Origin: Cupriavidus basilensis
GTDB taxonomy: Bacteria > Pseudomonadota > Gammaproteobacteria > Burkholderiales > Burkholderiaceae
NCBI RefSeq assembly: GCF_000832305.1
Contig: NZ_CP010537.1
Location: 1,736,001 to 1,800,000 of the forward strand
Direction: 5' to 3'
DNA: 64,000 nt
Shown: piece by piece, positions 1 through 8,479 of the stretch
Layout: each line of letters begins with the position of its first letter
Position numbering within the stretch: the stretch's first letter is position 1
Notes under the pieces: generated by a model
What the model was told of the DNA's origin: nothing
Seen by the model: only the letters and a program-made list of their open reading frames with translations
The model's database searches: none
Program-made: the position numbers and the translations under genes

Positions 1-499
1 TATCTGCGGCCCGGCACTGACCGTCCATTCGCCCGGCGGCGACAACCTATGGCTGCACCGCGCCCTCGATATCGCCCAACCCGGCGACGTGCTGGTGGTG
101 CACGTGAGCGGCGCCTACGAGCACGGCTACTGGGGCGAGATCATGACCACCGCAGCCAAGGTGAAGCAGCTTGGTGGGCTGGTCATCGACGGATGTGTGC
201 GTGATGGCGTGTTGCTGGAGGAAATCGGCTTCCCGGTGTTCGCACGCGGCCTGTGTATCCGCGGCACGGGCAAGGACTATGGCGCGATCGGCTGGCTTAA
301 TGCGCCGGTGCTGATCGGCGGCGCCCGCGTGGAAGCCGGCGACCTGGTCGTGGGGGACCGGGACGGTGTAGTTGTGGTGTCGCGCGCCCGCGCCGGGGAG
401 GTCGTAGACAAGGCCCAGGACCGCGAGGCCACTGAAGCCGCCATTCTCAAGCGGGTGGGGGCGGGCGAGGCCACCATGCGGATTTACGGCTTTCACTGA
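1..499 (+). CDS. RraA-like / HMG-CHA aldolase family protein (5' end outside window)
   Basis: The reading frame is already open at base 2, so the start lies upstream; 164 residues are visible before the TGA at 497-499. The family contains class II pyruvate aldolases (4-hydroxy-4-methyl-2-oxoglutarate and 4-carboxy-4-hydroxy-2-oxoadipate aldolases) and the RNase E inhibitor RraA. The visible part has the family hallmarks: a glycine-rich GEIMTTAAK segment, the GGLVIDGCVRD motif with the substrate-binding Arg-Asp pair, and the GDLVVGDRDGVVVV segment near the C-terminus. It lies 15 bp upstream of an enoyl-CoA hydratase-like gene and a thioesterase on the same strand, so an aldolase role in acid catabolism is more likely than RNase control. 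The substrate cannot be told. Confidence 0.88.
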   Translation, partial: ICGPALTVHSPGGDNLWLHRALDIAQPGDVLVVHVSGAYEHGYWGEIMTTAAKVKQLGGLVIDGCVRDGVLLEEIGFPVFARGLCIRGTGKDYGAIGWLNAPVLIGGARVEAGDLVVGDRDGVVVVSRARAGEVVDKAQDREATEAAILKRVGAGEATMRIYGFH

Positions 500-514
500 G
501 CGGAGCCGGATTCC

Positions 515-1285
515 ATGACCGAGACCCCGCAAGGACAGCCGCCCGAACTGGTAGTCGACGGGCATGTCGCCGTGATTACGCTGCGCCGGCCCGACGTCGC
601 CAACCGCCTCGAACCCGAAGACCTCGACTTGCTGCGCGAGTACCTGGAGGCGGTGAACGCTGACACCCGGGCCCGGGTGCTGCGTATCGAAGGGCAGGGC
701 CGGCACTTCTGCAGCGGCTTCAATGTCGGCCGCCTCGGCGGGGCCGATGTCGGTGCCCGCTTCGAAGCACTTGCCAACGCGCTGGAGCAGGTGCGGCCAG
801 TCACCATTGCCGTGCTGCACGGCGGCGTGTACGGCGGCGCCACTGACCTGGCGCTGGCGTGCGACTTCCGGTTCGGCGCCGCCGGCGCCGAGATGTCCGT
901 CCCGGCCGCGCGGCTGGGCCTGCTGTTCTACCGCGGCGGCCTGGAGCGCTATGTCACGCGGCTGGGCCTGGCCACGGCCAAGCGCATCCTGCTGATGGCC
1001 GACAAGTTCGATGCGGCGGCGATGCTGGCTTGCGGGTACCTGGACCGGCTGGAGGACAGCCAGCAGGCGCTGCATGCGCTTGCGGCCCAGGCGAGCGAAA
1101 ACCTGGTCGGTATGGCACCGCTGGCGCTGCTTGGCATGAAGAAACACCTGAACCGCATCGCGCGTGGCGAACTCGATACCGCTGAGCTGGCACAAGATAT
1201 CGCTGTGGCCGATGCTTCCGACGACCTGCGCGAAGGCGCACTGGCATGGCGGGATAAGCGTGTTGCGCGCTTCGCCGGCCGTTGA
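515..1285 (+). CDS. Enoyl-CoA hydratase/isomerase family protein
   Basis: A 256-residue crotonase-fold protein. The two oxyanion-hole segments are visible: HFCSGFN at residues 64-70 and GGVYGGATDLALACD at about 103-117. The family binds acyl-CoA thioesters and does hydration, isomerisation or C-C cleavage in the cytosol. The first segment reads CSG rather than the usual CAG, and I cannot assign the catalytic glutamates with confidence, so the reaction is open. The ATG follows the upstream aldolase stop by 15 bp, with GAGCGGAG before it. The hotdog thioesterase gene begins 15 bp downstream. The three genes look like one transcription unit for degrading a branched or aromatic acid, which is inference from context only. 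Confidence 0.85.
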   Translation: MTETPQGQPPELVVDGHVAVITLRRPDVANRLEPEDLDLLREYLEAVNADTRARVLRIEGQGRHFCSGFNVGRLGGADVGARFEALANALEQVRPVTIAVLHGGVYGGATDLALACDFRFGAAGAEMSVPAARLGLLFYRGGLERYVTRLGLATAKRILLMADKFDAAAMLACGYLDRLEDSQQALHALAAQASENLVGMAPLALLGMKKHLNRIARGELDTAELAQDIAVADASDDLREGALAWRDKRVARFAGR

Positions 1286-1300
1286 TTTGGAACGCACACG

Positions 1301-1723
1301 ATGAGCGACAGCAACTATTTCACGCGCATGCAGCGCGGGCTAGCATCCGCGCCGGCTGTCGCCGGACTGCTTGGAGGCGTAGTCCGCGTCGCCGACCTGG
1401 TGGCGGGCACGCTGGAATCCGACTACATTGCCACCCGCGCATTCCTCAATCCGGCCGGTCAGGTGCAGGGCGGCATGCTGGGCGCCATGCTGGACGACGT
1501 GACCGCGATGCTGGTCACCGCGACGCTGGCCGACGGCGAGTTCTGCACCACGCTGAACCTGAATCTCTCCTTCCTGAGGCCGGCACAGGCCGGCCCGCTG
1601 CTAGGGCGGGCGCGCCTGGAGCGGCGCGGTCGCAACGTCTGCAACGTGGTAGGGGAACTGCGGCAGGACGGCCAGGTGGTAGCAATCGCGACGGCTATCT
1701 GCATGTTGGTCCGGCCAGCGTGA
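1301..1723 (+). CDS. PaaI-type hotdog-fold thioesterase
   Basis: A 140-residue single-domain hotdog protein, the usual length for PaaI/YdiI-like acyl-CoA thioesterases. The sequence VQGGMLGAMLDDV at about residues 55-67 matches the family's HGG..A.L.D helix that carries the catalytic acid (D65 or D66). It ends with the typical beta-strand pattern GQVVAIATAICML. It probably hydrolyses an acyl-CoA made by the upstream hydratase-like enzyme or recycles CoA in that pathway. It is the last intact gene of the unit; a decayed hydrolase fragment follows at once. Confidence 0.85.
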   Translation: MSDSNYFTRMQRGLASAPAVAGLLGGVVRVADLVAGTLESDYIATRAFLNPAGQVQGGMLGAMLDDVTAMLVTATLADGEFCTTLNLNLSFLRPAQAGPLLGRARLERRGRNVCNVVGELRQDGQVVAIATAICMLVRPA

Positions 1724-1767
1724 GCGCGCATTGCACGAGCGATGCGTTCCGACATCGCCGGCTTAGC

Positions 1768-1836
1768 TTCGTCAGGCTGTCTCCCGGCGATGTCATCGTC
1801 ACCGGCACGCCCGGCGGCGTCAGCCGCCGGAGTTGA
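1768..1836 (+). pseudogene. Remnant of fumarylacetoacetate hydrolase family C-terminus
   Basis: In one frame this stretch reads FVRLSPGDVIVTGTPGGV followed by SRRS and a stop. LxPGDVIxTGTPGGVG is the conserved substrate/metal-site segment near the end of fumarylacetoacetate hydrolase (FAH) proteins. The preceding codons, from about 1730, do not look like the family, and the usual ~200 upstream residues are missing. I read it as what remains of an FAH-type hydrolase once at the end of the aldolase-hydratase-thioesterase unit. An 18-residue match could be chance, but the motif is long and specific. Confidence 0.6.
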
Positions 1837-1914
1837 TGAACACGATATCCGTAACGTCTGGCGCCAGATCCCCGTTTACTCGGGGCCGAATTCAACAGCC
1901 TGCTAGACGGCCTG

Positions 1915-3441
1915 CTAGACGGCCGATACGGAAGCGGCACCGCCCGACGAGCCATCCAGCACCGGCGGCGCGGTGACGATCGACTTCAGCCCGGGCTGCG
2001 CCGCGCGCAACTGGTCCAGCCGCGGCAGCGGACGGCGCAGTGCCGCCGACCCTGCAAAGGCTTGCTCCATGGCATGCGCCACGCCCAGCGTATGGTGATC
2101 GGCGCGGAAGCGGCCCACCACCTGCAGCCCGAACGGCATGCCGGCATGGTCCAGGCCGCAGGGCAGGCTGATGGCGGGGTGGGTGGTGAGCGTGACCACA
2201 TAGGTAGGGGCCAGCCAGCGGTAGTAGTTCTCCTGCTTTTCGCCGTTGATGGTCTCGGCGTAGAGGTTGGTCCACGGGAACGGCGACACCGGCGTGGTTG
2301 GCGACAGGATCACGTCGTAGTCTTCAAAGGCGGCCTGGAAGCGGCCCAGGATGCGCGTCTGCTCGGCTTGCGCCCAGGCGCTGTCGCTCAGCGACATCGC
2401 CGCGCCCATCTCATAGTTGGCGCGCGTGTTTGGGCCCAGGCTCTGCGGATCGCGCTGATAGGCCTCGCGCGTGCCGGCGACAAAGCTCTCGGCGCGCAGC
2501 ACGTCGAAGCAGCGGTGCGCGTCGCCCAGGTCGAACTGGATCTCGTCGCAACTGCGGAACAGGTGCCGCATGGCGGCGATCTTGTCGCGAAAGACCTGCC
2601 GGATCTGGTTGTCGACCGCGCACACGCCGAAATCCTCGGTCCAGCCCACCCGCAGCGAGCCCAGGTCGACATTGGCGGGCAGCAGGAACGACATCGGGTC
2701 GAGCGCATAGGTGAGCGGGTCGCTGGCCGAAACGCCGGCCGAGGCCGCCAGCTGCAGGCAGGCATCGGCCACGGTGCGGCCCATCGGGCCGACTACGGAG
2801 ATGGGCGTCCAGCCCAGCAGCTTGCGCGAGCTCGGCACCACGCCAGGCGACGGGCGGAAGCCCACCACGCCGCATTTGGCCGCGGGGATGCGCAGTGAGC
2901 CGCCGGTGTCTGAACCGGTGCAGACCGGCAGCATGTCGGTCGCCAGCGCGGCAGCGGAGCCGCCCGAGGATCCCCCCGCATTCAGGTTGGGGTTGAAGGG
3001 GTTGCCGGTGGCGCCCCACACCGCGTTGCGCGAATTGGCGCCCGCGCCCATCTCCGGGATGTTGGTCTTGCCGGTGACGATGGCGCCGGCCGCGCGCAGC
3101 CGGGCCACCAGCACGTTGTCGGCGCTGGGCACGTTGTCGCGGTACAGCGGCGAGCCATAGGTGGTGAGCAGTCCGGCCGTGGCCTCCAGGTCCTTCACGC
3201 CCAGCGGCAGGCCGTGCAGCAGGCCCAGCGGCGCGCCGTCGAGCACGGCGCGCTCGGCCGCGCGGGCTTCTTCGCGGGCGCGCTCGTAGCAGGTGGCGGT
3301 GATGGCGTTGATAAAGGGGTTGACCGCCTCAATGCGGGCGATGCACGCCTCAAGCAGTTCAACCGGCGAGATTTCCTTGCTGCCGATCAGGCGGCGCAGC
3401 GCCACGGCGGATTGAGCAAGCAGGCTATCGGTCTGGGTCAT
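1915..3441 (-). CDS. Amidase signature family hydrolase
   Basis: A 508-residue amidase-signature protein of normal length. The Ser-cisSer-Lys triad is visible: Lys83 in GVKDLEAT, Ser159 in GGSSGGSAAA and nucleophile Ser182 in GSDTGGSLRIPA. Such enzymes hydrolyse amides or N-carbamoyl/N-acyl groups in the cytosol. It is the last gene of a minus-strand set with D-serine dehydratase, a Bug receptor and a D-threonine/3-hydroxyaspartate aldolase. This suggests it releases a D-amino or hydroxy-amino acid from an amide, but the substrate is inferred only from neighbours. The C-terminus is Ala/Gly/Ser-rich and looks non-essential. It starts 75 bp after the aldolase gene ends. Confidence 0.92.
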   Translation of the reverse strand: MTQTDSLLAQSAVALRRLIGSKEISPVELLEACIARIEAVNPFINAITATCYERAREEARAAERAVLDGAPLGLLHGLPLGVKDLEATAGLLTTYGSPLYRDNVPSADNVLVARLRAAGAIVTGKTNIPEMGAGANSRNAVWGATGNPFNPNLNAGGSSGGSAAALATDMLPVCTGSDTGGSLRIPAAKCGVVGFRPSPGVVPSSRKLLGWTPISVVGPMGRTVADACLQLAASAGVSASDPLTYALDPMSFLLPANVDLGSLRVGWTEDFGVCAVDNQIRQVFRDKIAAMRHLFRSCDEIQFDLGDAHRCFDVLRAESFVAGTREAYQRDPQSLGPNTRANYEMGAAMSLSDSAWAQAEQTRILGRFQAAFEDYDVILSPTTPVSPFPWTNLYAETINGEKQENYYRWLAPTYVVTLTTHPAISLPCGLDHAGMPFGLQVVGRFRADHHTLGVAHAMEQAFAGSAALRRPLPRLDQLRAAQPGLKSIVTAPPVLDGSSGGAASVSAV

Positions 3442-3516
3442 GGTGAATTCTCTGGCAGGTTGGGGGAAAGCGCCGCGCCGGCATGGCAGGTGCGGCGGCG
3501 TTGCATCCGGATCGCG

Positions 3517-4695
3517 CTAGCGGCTCAGCCCGCGCGCCGACACCGGCCACAACGAGTCCACGGCTTGCCCGCGCACGCCAACGATCTCGTCGTACAGGTT
3601 GAGGGTGGGGTCGCAATGGCCTGGCACCAGCAGCACCTGGCTGCCGAGGCCCGGCAGGCCCGCCGCGCTGGTGCCGGGCACGGGCTCGACGATGCCGTGC
3701 TCGTCGTTGGCTGCCACATAGGCCAGCGCGTGGTCCTGGCCATTGGCGCCCCACACCAGCGGCAGGCCAGAATCCACCGCCATCGATTTCAGGCCCGCGT
3801 CCAGCACGACGCGCGGCGAGGGCCGCGTTGCCGCCGCCACGCTCATCACGGTGGTGGCGATAAACAGGCTGTGCTCGAAACGCAGCGCGCCGCCGTAGTC
3901 GTTGCGGCCGTAGTCGGCGTCCATGAAGACATAGGAGCCGGGCTGGATTTCGGTATAGACGCCGCTCTTCAGGTCGAACTCCACGCTGCCGGTGCCGCCG
4001 CCCGTCACCGTGGCGCAAGCCACGCCGGCCTCGGCCAGTTCGGCGACGATGGTGGCGGTACGCGCCGCGGCATCGGCTGCAGCCTGCCGGCGCGCAGCGT
4101 AATCGCGCACATGCTGGATGCCGCCGTGATACGCCTGCAAGCCGCGGAACGCTAGTTGCGGGTGCGCGCCGATGGCTTGAACGAGGCGCAGCGCGGCAGG
4201 CGCATCGGCCACGCCGCAGCGTCCCTGGCCCACGTCGATCTCGACGAACACCCCGATGTGGCTGCCGGCCTGCGCGGCGGCTTGCGCCAGCGCGGCGACC
4301 TGGCGCGCGTCATCCACGCAAACGCTCATCCGCGCATGCCGCGCCAGGCGGGCCAGCAGCGCGGCCTTGGCCGCCCCGGCAATCTCGTTGCTGATATGGA
4401 TGTCCCTGACGCCCGCCTGCACGAACGGCAGCGCCTCGCTGACCTTCTGGCAGCAGATGCCGGCCGCGCCGCGCGCGATCTGCGCCAGCGCTATCTCCGG
4501 GCATTTGTGCGCCTTGGCATGCGGGCGCAGTTGCACGCCCGCGCGGTCGGCGGCCTGCTGCATCTGCGCCAGGTTGCGCTCAAAGGCATCGAGGTCGAGC
4601 ATCAGCGCCGGCGTGTCGATGGTGGCCGCGGGCTGGCCGACGATGGCGCAGGCGCCAAGCTGCAGGGTGGCGGAAGTGGAGTCGGGGAGCGTCAT
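3517..4695 (-). CDS. D-threonine aldolase / 3-hydroxy-D-aspartate aldolase family, PLP enzyme
   Basis: A 392-residue fold-type III PLP enzyme: alanine-racemase-like N-terminal barrel plus D-serine-dehydratase-like metal domain. The PLP lysine is Lys61 in RPHAKAHK. The divalent-metal site is seen near the C-terminus as PGHCDPT (His360, Asp362). DTPALMLDLDAFERN opens the barrel as in D-threonine aldolases and 3-hydroxy-D-aspartate aldolase (BhcC). The reaction is retro-aldol cleavage to glycine plus acetaldehyde or glyoxylate. I cannot separate the two substrates by eye. It sits between a Bug receptor and an amidase in the dsdA unit, consistent with growth on a D-beta-hydroxy amino acid. Confidence 0.88.
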   Translation of the reverse strand: MTLPDSTSATLQLGACAIVGQPAATIDTPALMLDLDAFERNLAQMQQAADRAGVQLRPHAKAHKCPEIALAQIARGAAGICCQKVSEALPFVQAGVRDIHISNEIAGAAKAALLARLARHARMSVCVDDARQVAALAQAAAQAGSHIGVFVEIDVGQGRCGVADAPAALRLVQAIGAHPQLAFRGLQAYHGGIQHVRDYAARRQAAADAAARTATIVAELAEAGVACATVTGGGTGSVEFDLKSGVYTEIQPGSYVFMDADYGRNDYGGALRFEHSLFIATTVMSVAAATRPSPRVVLDAGLKSMAVDSGLPLVWGANGQDHALAYVAANDEHGIVEPVPGTSAAGLPGLGSQVLLVPGHCDPTLNLYDEIVGVRGQAVDSLWPVSARGLSR

Positions 4696-4830
4696 ATGGC
4701 GGGCTGTCTTGGGCTGTCTCGGATCGTTCTGGATGGCATGGCGCCGCTTCGGGGGCGGCGGTGCTTGCGATGATGTGGGCTGGAGGCGGGCGCTGTCAAA
4801 CCGAGCCCGCCACGGGCCATTTGCGTGCGC

Positions 4831-5811
4831 TCAGTCCGCCGTGATGTTGGCACGTTGCGCAATGGCGCGCATGCGCGGCAGTTCCTTGGTGATCAGCGCG
4901 GTCACCTCCGCGCCCGTGCCGTATGACGGCTCGAAGCCATTGTCCAGCAGCTTCTTGCGCGTGTCCGGGTCGGCCATGGTCGCGGCCAGCGCCTTTTCCA
5001 GCTTCGCCTTCACCTCGGGCGCCAGGCCGCGCGGCGCCACCACCGCCAGCCAGGTATCCATATCGGTACCCGGGTATCCGCTTTCCGCCACGGTGGGCAC
5101 GTCGGGCAGCAGGGATGAGCGCTTGGCAGTGGTGACCGCAATGGCCTTGACCTTGCCGGCGCGGATCTGCGGCACGGCGGCCGAGACGGTATCCACCGAG
5201 AATGGGATCTGGCCGCCGATCAGGTCGGTCATGGCCGGCGAGCTGCCGCGGTAGGGCACGTGCAGCATCTTGATGCCAAGATCGTTCAGCAGCATTTCGC
5301 CGGCGAACTGCGCGGTGGTACCCGTGCCGAACGAGCCGTAGGAGAATTTTCCGGGGGATGCCTTCACCGCCGCGGCGAGCTGCTTGAGGTTGTTGACCGG
5401 CACATCGCGGTTGGCCAGCAGGATCAGGCCGGTGCGCCCGGTCAGCCCGATCGGCTCGAAGCTCTTGAGCGGGTCATAAGGCAGCTTGGGATGGATGGCC
5501 GGATTGACCGTGAATGTGGTGCCCGAGCTGACCAGCAGCGTGTAGCCATCCGGCGCGGCCTTGGCCACCAGGCCGGCGCCCACGATGGTGCCGGCGCCCG
5601 GCCGGTTGTCGATCACCACGGTCTGGCCCAGGTGGTCGCCGAGCTTCTTGGCCAGCAGCCGGCCGATCACATCGGTCGCGCCGCCGGGCGGGAAGGGGAT
5701 CACCATCTGGATCGGGTGCGTGGGGTAGGCCTGGGCCAGCGCGCTGCCGGCGGGCACCGCCAGGCAACAGGCGGCCAGGCATGCAAGCTTGAAGGTATGG
5801 ACGGGTTTCAT
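4831..5811 (-). CDS. Tripartite tricarboxylate transporter receptor (Bug/TctC family)
   Basis: A 326-residue periplasmic binding protein with a Sec signal peptide ending near AQA (residues 25-27). The family signatures follow: YPTHPIQMVIPFPPGG, then VVIDNRPGAGT and AAPDGYTLL. Bug receptors bind small carboxylates or amino acids and deliver them to TctAB-type carriers; no such carrier gene lies in this window, so it is one of the orphan receptors common in Burkholderiales. It lies inside the dsdA-aldolase-amidase set, so its ligand is probably a substrate of that pathway. A good ribosome site (GGAGAGTC) precedes the ATG at 5811. Confidence 0.93.
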   Translation of the reverse strand: MKPVHTFKLACLAACCLAVPAGSALAQAYPTHPIQMVIPFPPGGATDVIGRLLAKKLGDHLGQTVVIDNRPGAGTIVGAGLVAKAAPDGYTLLVSSGTTFTVNPAIHPKLPYDPLKSFEPIGLTGRTGLILLANRDVPVNNLKQLAAAVKASPGKFSYGSFGTGTTAQFAGEMLLNDLGIKMLHVPYRGSSPAMTDLIGGQIPFSVDTVSAAVPQIRAGKVKAIAVTTAKRSSLLPDVPTVAESGYPGTDMDTWLAVVAPRGLAPEVKAKLEKALAATMADPDTRKKLLDNGFEPSYGTGAEVTALITKELPRMRAIAQRANITAD

Positions 5812-5863
5812 GCTGACTCTCCTGCGTGCGACGTTTGGGGGATGGATGATGGCGGTGAGCGGC

Positions 5864-7237
5864 TCAGGCCGCTAGCGCGGCCGCCTTGTCCAGAAAGCCT
5901 TGGTACTCCGCTGGCGGCACGAACAGCCCGCCGGTGGTCCACACCAGATGCGTGGCTTGCGGCATCATGGCTTCGAGCTGGTGCCGGGCCAGGTAGTCGC
6001 GCCCCGCCGGGCTCTCGCACAGCATGCGCGGCCCGCTGAAGCCGGCCGCGGCCGAGGGCTCGATGCGCAGACCTTGCGTGCGCCATGCCAGGGCCAGGTG
6101 CTCGAACAGGGTATCGTCCGCCACCGTGAACACGCCGGACAGCAGCGGGCGCATGACGCCAGCGGCCAGCTCCGAAGCGCGCGGCACGGCTAGCCCGTCG
6201 GCCTGCGTGCTGTTGCTCAGGCCAAAGTCATAGACGGACGGATTGCCTGCGCCAGCCATCATCTGCACCAGGAAGCAGGGCGACTGGACCGGCTCGGCAA
6301 ACACGCAGTGCACGTGCGGCCCAAACAATTGCCGCATGCCGAAGGTGATGCCGGCCGGCGCGCCGCCCACGCCGCAAGGCAGGTAGACGAAGAGCGGGTG
6401 CTCGGCATCGACGCGGATCGCGTGCGCTGCCAGTTGCTGGCGCAGGTGCAGCGCCGCGGCGCTGTAGCCGAGCAGCAGCGACAGAGAGCGCTCGTCGTCC
6501 ACGAAGTAGGTGAACTCGTCCTGCTGCGCCTGGCGGCGGCCGGCGGCGACGGCGTCCTCGTAGTCGCCGGCATGCTCCACGACTTCCACGCCACGGTTGC
6601 GCAGCCGCGCCTTCTTCCATGCCTTTGCATCCGACGACATATGCACGGCCGCGCGAAAACCCAACGCCGAGGCCATCACGCCAATGCTCAGGCCAAGGTT
6701 GCCGGTGGAACCCACCGCCACCTGGTAGCGCCCGAACAAGGCGCGCGCCGCGGGCTCCCTCAGTGCCAGGTAATGCTCGGGCTCGTTGCGGCCAGGGCCA
6801 ACCAGGCCATGGCGCAGCGCCAGGTTCTCGGCAAACTCCAGCACCTCGTGGATGCCGCCGCGCGCCTTGATGGAACCTGCGACCGGCAGGCTGTGGTCTG
6901 CCTTGACCCACAGCCTGCCCTGGCTGTGTGGCAGCCCGAGGGCCGTCTGCATCGATGGCACGGCCACCAGGGGCGACTCGATGACGCCATGGGTTCCGGC
7001 CAGCTCGGGAAACAGCGCCGATAGCAGCGGGGCAAAGCGGGCAAAGCGCGCCTGTGCGGCCTCGACATCAGCTAGACTAATGCTGTGTTCGCCTGCGGCC
7101 TGGACGGGCGGCGGCGTCACGGCGCGCGCCGGATTGCACCAGAGCAACGGCGTGGCGGCGGCCAGGCTGGCGCGCAGCGCTGCGGCAGCGTGCGGGCCGG
7201 CTGCGGTTGATGGGTTCATGGCTAAAGGCTGGTTCAT
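5864..7237 (-). CDS. dsdA: D-serine dehydratase (D-serine ammonia-lyase)
   Basis: A 457-residue fold-type II PLP enzyme. It has the PLP lysine in GSIKARGG (Lys124), the phosphate-loop segment [13 protein letters not shown] and [12 protein letters not shown] in the cofactor domain. These match DsdA, which converts D-serine to pyruvate and ammonia in the cytosol; E. coli DsdA is about 440 residues. It is the promoter-proximal gene of the minus-strand block (Bug receptor, aldolase, amidase downstream), and a LysR gene diverges from it. Two in-frame ATGs lie close together at the start; I use the first. Activity on D-threonine or beta-hydroxyaspartate is possible and would fit the neighbouring aldolase. 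Confidence 0.92.
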   Translation of the reverse strand: MNQPLAMNPSTAAGPHAAAALRASLAAATPLLWCNPARAVTPPPVQAAGEHSISLADVEAAQARFARFAPLLSALFPELAGTHGVIESPLVAVPSMQTALGLPHSQGRLWVKADHSLPVAGSIKARGGIHEVLEFAENLALRHGLVGPGRNEPEHYLALREPAARALFGRYQVAVGSTGNLGLSIGVMASALGFRAAVHMSSDAKAWKKARLRNRGVEVVEHAGDYEDAVAAGRRQAQQDEFTYFVDDERSLSLLLGYSAAALHLRQQLAAHAIRVDAEHPLFVYLPCGVGGAPAGITFGMRQLFGPHVHCVFAEPVQSPCFLVQMMAGAGNPSVYDFGLSNSTQADGLAVPRASELAAGVMRPLLSGVFTVADDTLFEHLALAWRTQGLRIEPSAAAGFSGPRMLCESPAGRDYLARHQLEAMMPQATHLVWTTGGLFVPPAEYQGFLDKAAALAA

Positions 7238-7299
7238 CGGAAAGGGATAGGCTGCTGCGGGTTCCTGGGTGACTTCATTGTTGGCCTGCGCGGATTCGC

Positions 7300-7345
7300 T
7301 GGCAATCCATTTATATTTAGCGAGGCATTAGTTTTATTAATGGCT
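7300..7345. promoter_or_regulatory. AT-rich divergent promoter/operator region between dsdA and the LysR gene
   Basis: This is a clearly AT-rich island in otherwise GC-rich DNA, between divergent dsdA and its LysR neighbour. Its ends form the inverted pair CCATT...AATGG around TTATATTTAG and GTTTTATTAA. LysR regulators usually act from such divergent sites. I cannot place the -10 and -35 boxes with confidence. Confidence 0.4.
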
Positions 7346-7379
7346 GGCTGTGGGCCGACATGCGTATCGACGGACACTT

Positions 7380-7435
7380 ATGAGCACCTTGTTATGAGCA
7401 CCTTGTTATGAGCACCTTGTCATGAGCACCTTGTT
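7380..7435 (+). repeat. Four tandem 14-bp repeats carrying the LysR start codon and three mini-ORFs
   Basis: The unit ATGAGCACCTTGTT occurs four times without gaps, at 7380, 7394, 7408 and 7422; the third copy ends in C. Each of the first three copies encodes a five-codon ORF (MSTLL, MSTLL, MSTLS). Its TGA stop overlaps the next ATG as ATGA. The fourth ATG opens the LysR gene, which also begins MSTLL. As 14 is not a multiple of three, the mini-ORFs lie in successive frames. No strong ribosome site precedes the last copy. Confidence 0.9.
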
Positions 7436-8405
7436 ATCGTCCTCCTTGCTGAGCTGGCTGCGCTGCTTCGAGGCGTCGGCGCGCCATTGCAACTTCACCC
7501 ACGCGGCCACGGAACTGTGCGTGACGCAGGGCGCGGTGAGCCAGCAGGTGAAGCAGCTGGAGCAGTGGCTGGACCGGCCCTTGTTCCTGCGCACGCCGCG
7601 CGCGCTGGTGCTGACGCCCGAAGGCGAGCGGCTGCGCTTTGTGCTGCGCGAGTCCTTCCAGGCCATCGAAGGCACGCTTACCCAGCTGCGCAAGCCGCGC
7701 GAGGCCGGCCCCATTGCGCTGAGCTGCGCACCGTCGTTTGCCATGCGCTGGCTGACGCCGCGGCTGGGCGATTTTTTCCGTGATCACCCCGAGGTGGGCC
7801 TGCGCGTCTACGGCGAGTTCCACGCGCTGGACCGCACCCGGATGGTGCGCGATGGCATTGACGCTGCCGTGCGCTTCGACCTGGGTGGCTACGAGGACCT
7901 CAAGGCCCGGCTGTTTCTCGACGAATGGCTGCTGCCGGTGGCAAGCCCGGCCTTCCTGGCCGCGCATCCCGAGCTGCGCAGGCCGCAGGATCTGAGGGGT
8001 GCCTGGCTGCTGCACGACGTGAGCCCGTGGGACGGTGCGCAAGCATTCGAGGAATGGCGCCACTGGCTGCAGGTGGCGGGGGTGGAGGCGCAGGTGGGCG
8101 AACTTGACGCGGGCCAGCGCTTTAACCTGTCGCAGCTGGCCGTGGGTGCGGCGCTGGCCGGGCAGGGCATCGCAATGGGGCGCTCGGCGCTGGTGCTGGA
8201 AGATATCGAGGCCGGCAGGCTGGTCGACCTGTTCGGCATCCATGCGCGCTCGCAGGCGTCTTACTTCTTCGTCTGCGCGCACGGGCAGACGCCGCCTGTC
8301 GCCATGGTGGAGGATTGGCTGGCTGCCGAGGGCGCGCGCTTCGAGGCGGCGCGGGCCAAGGTGCTCGACGTGCAGGCACGCGGCGCGAAGGCCACCGCAA
8401 GGTGA
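7422..8405 (+). CDS. LysR-family regulator, GcvA/DsdC-like
   Basis: A 327-residue LysR regulator with an N-terminal winged helix (FEASARHCNFTHAATELCVT, then VSQQVKQLEQWL) and the usual effector-binding domain. The helix-turn-helix wording is typical of the GcvA/DsdC branch. It is transcribed away from dsdA, so it probably activates the D-serine/aldolase genes with a D-amino acid as co-inducer, as E. coli DsdC does; this is by analogy. The start is taken in the last of four tandem 14-bp repeats, because upstream ATGs run into stops after five codons. Translation may therefore depend on re-initiation. Confidence 0.9.
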   Translation: MSTLLSSSLLSWLRCFEASARHCNFTHAATELCVTQGAVSQQVKQLEQWLDRPLFLRTPRALVLTPEGERLRFVLRESFQAIEGTLTQLRKPREAGPIALSCAPSFAMRWLTPRLGDFFRDHPEVGLRVYGEFHALDRTRMVRDGIDAAVRFDLGGYEDLKARLFLDEWLLPVASPAFLAAHPELRRPQDLRGAWLLHDVSPWDGAQAFEEWRHWLQVAGVEAQVGELDAGQRFNLSQLAVGAALAGQGIAMGRSALVLEDIEAGRLVDLFGIHARSQASYFFVCAHGQTPPVAMVEDWLAAEGARFEAARAKVLDVQARGAKATAR

Positions 8406-8479
8406 CAAAGCGCTCAATGCCCGGCATAGTTTGCGGCTTTCGTGCCGCATAGGGCGGCTTTCCGGCGTTCGAGTTACCG

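Noticed and set aside
47..1297. A 416-codon open frame antisense to the aldolase and hydratase genes
   Set aside because: It mirrors codon bias of the plus-strand genes, has Gln/His/Arg-rich nonsense composition and no family motifs. Such frames are common in DNA this GC-rich.
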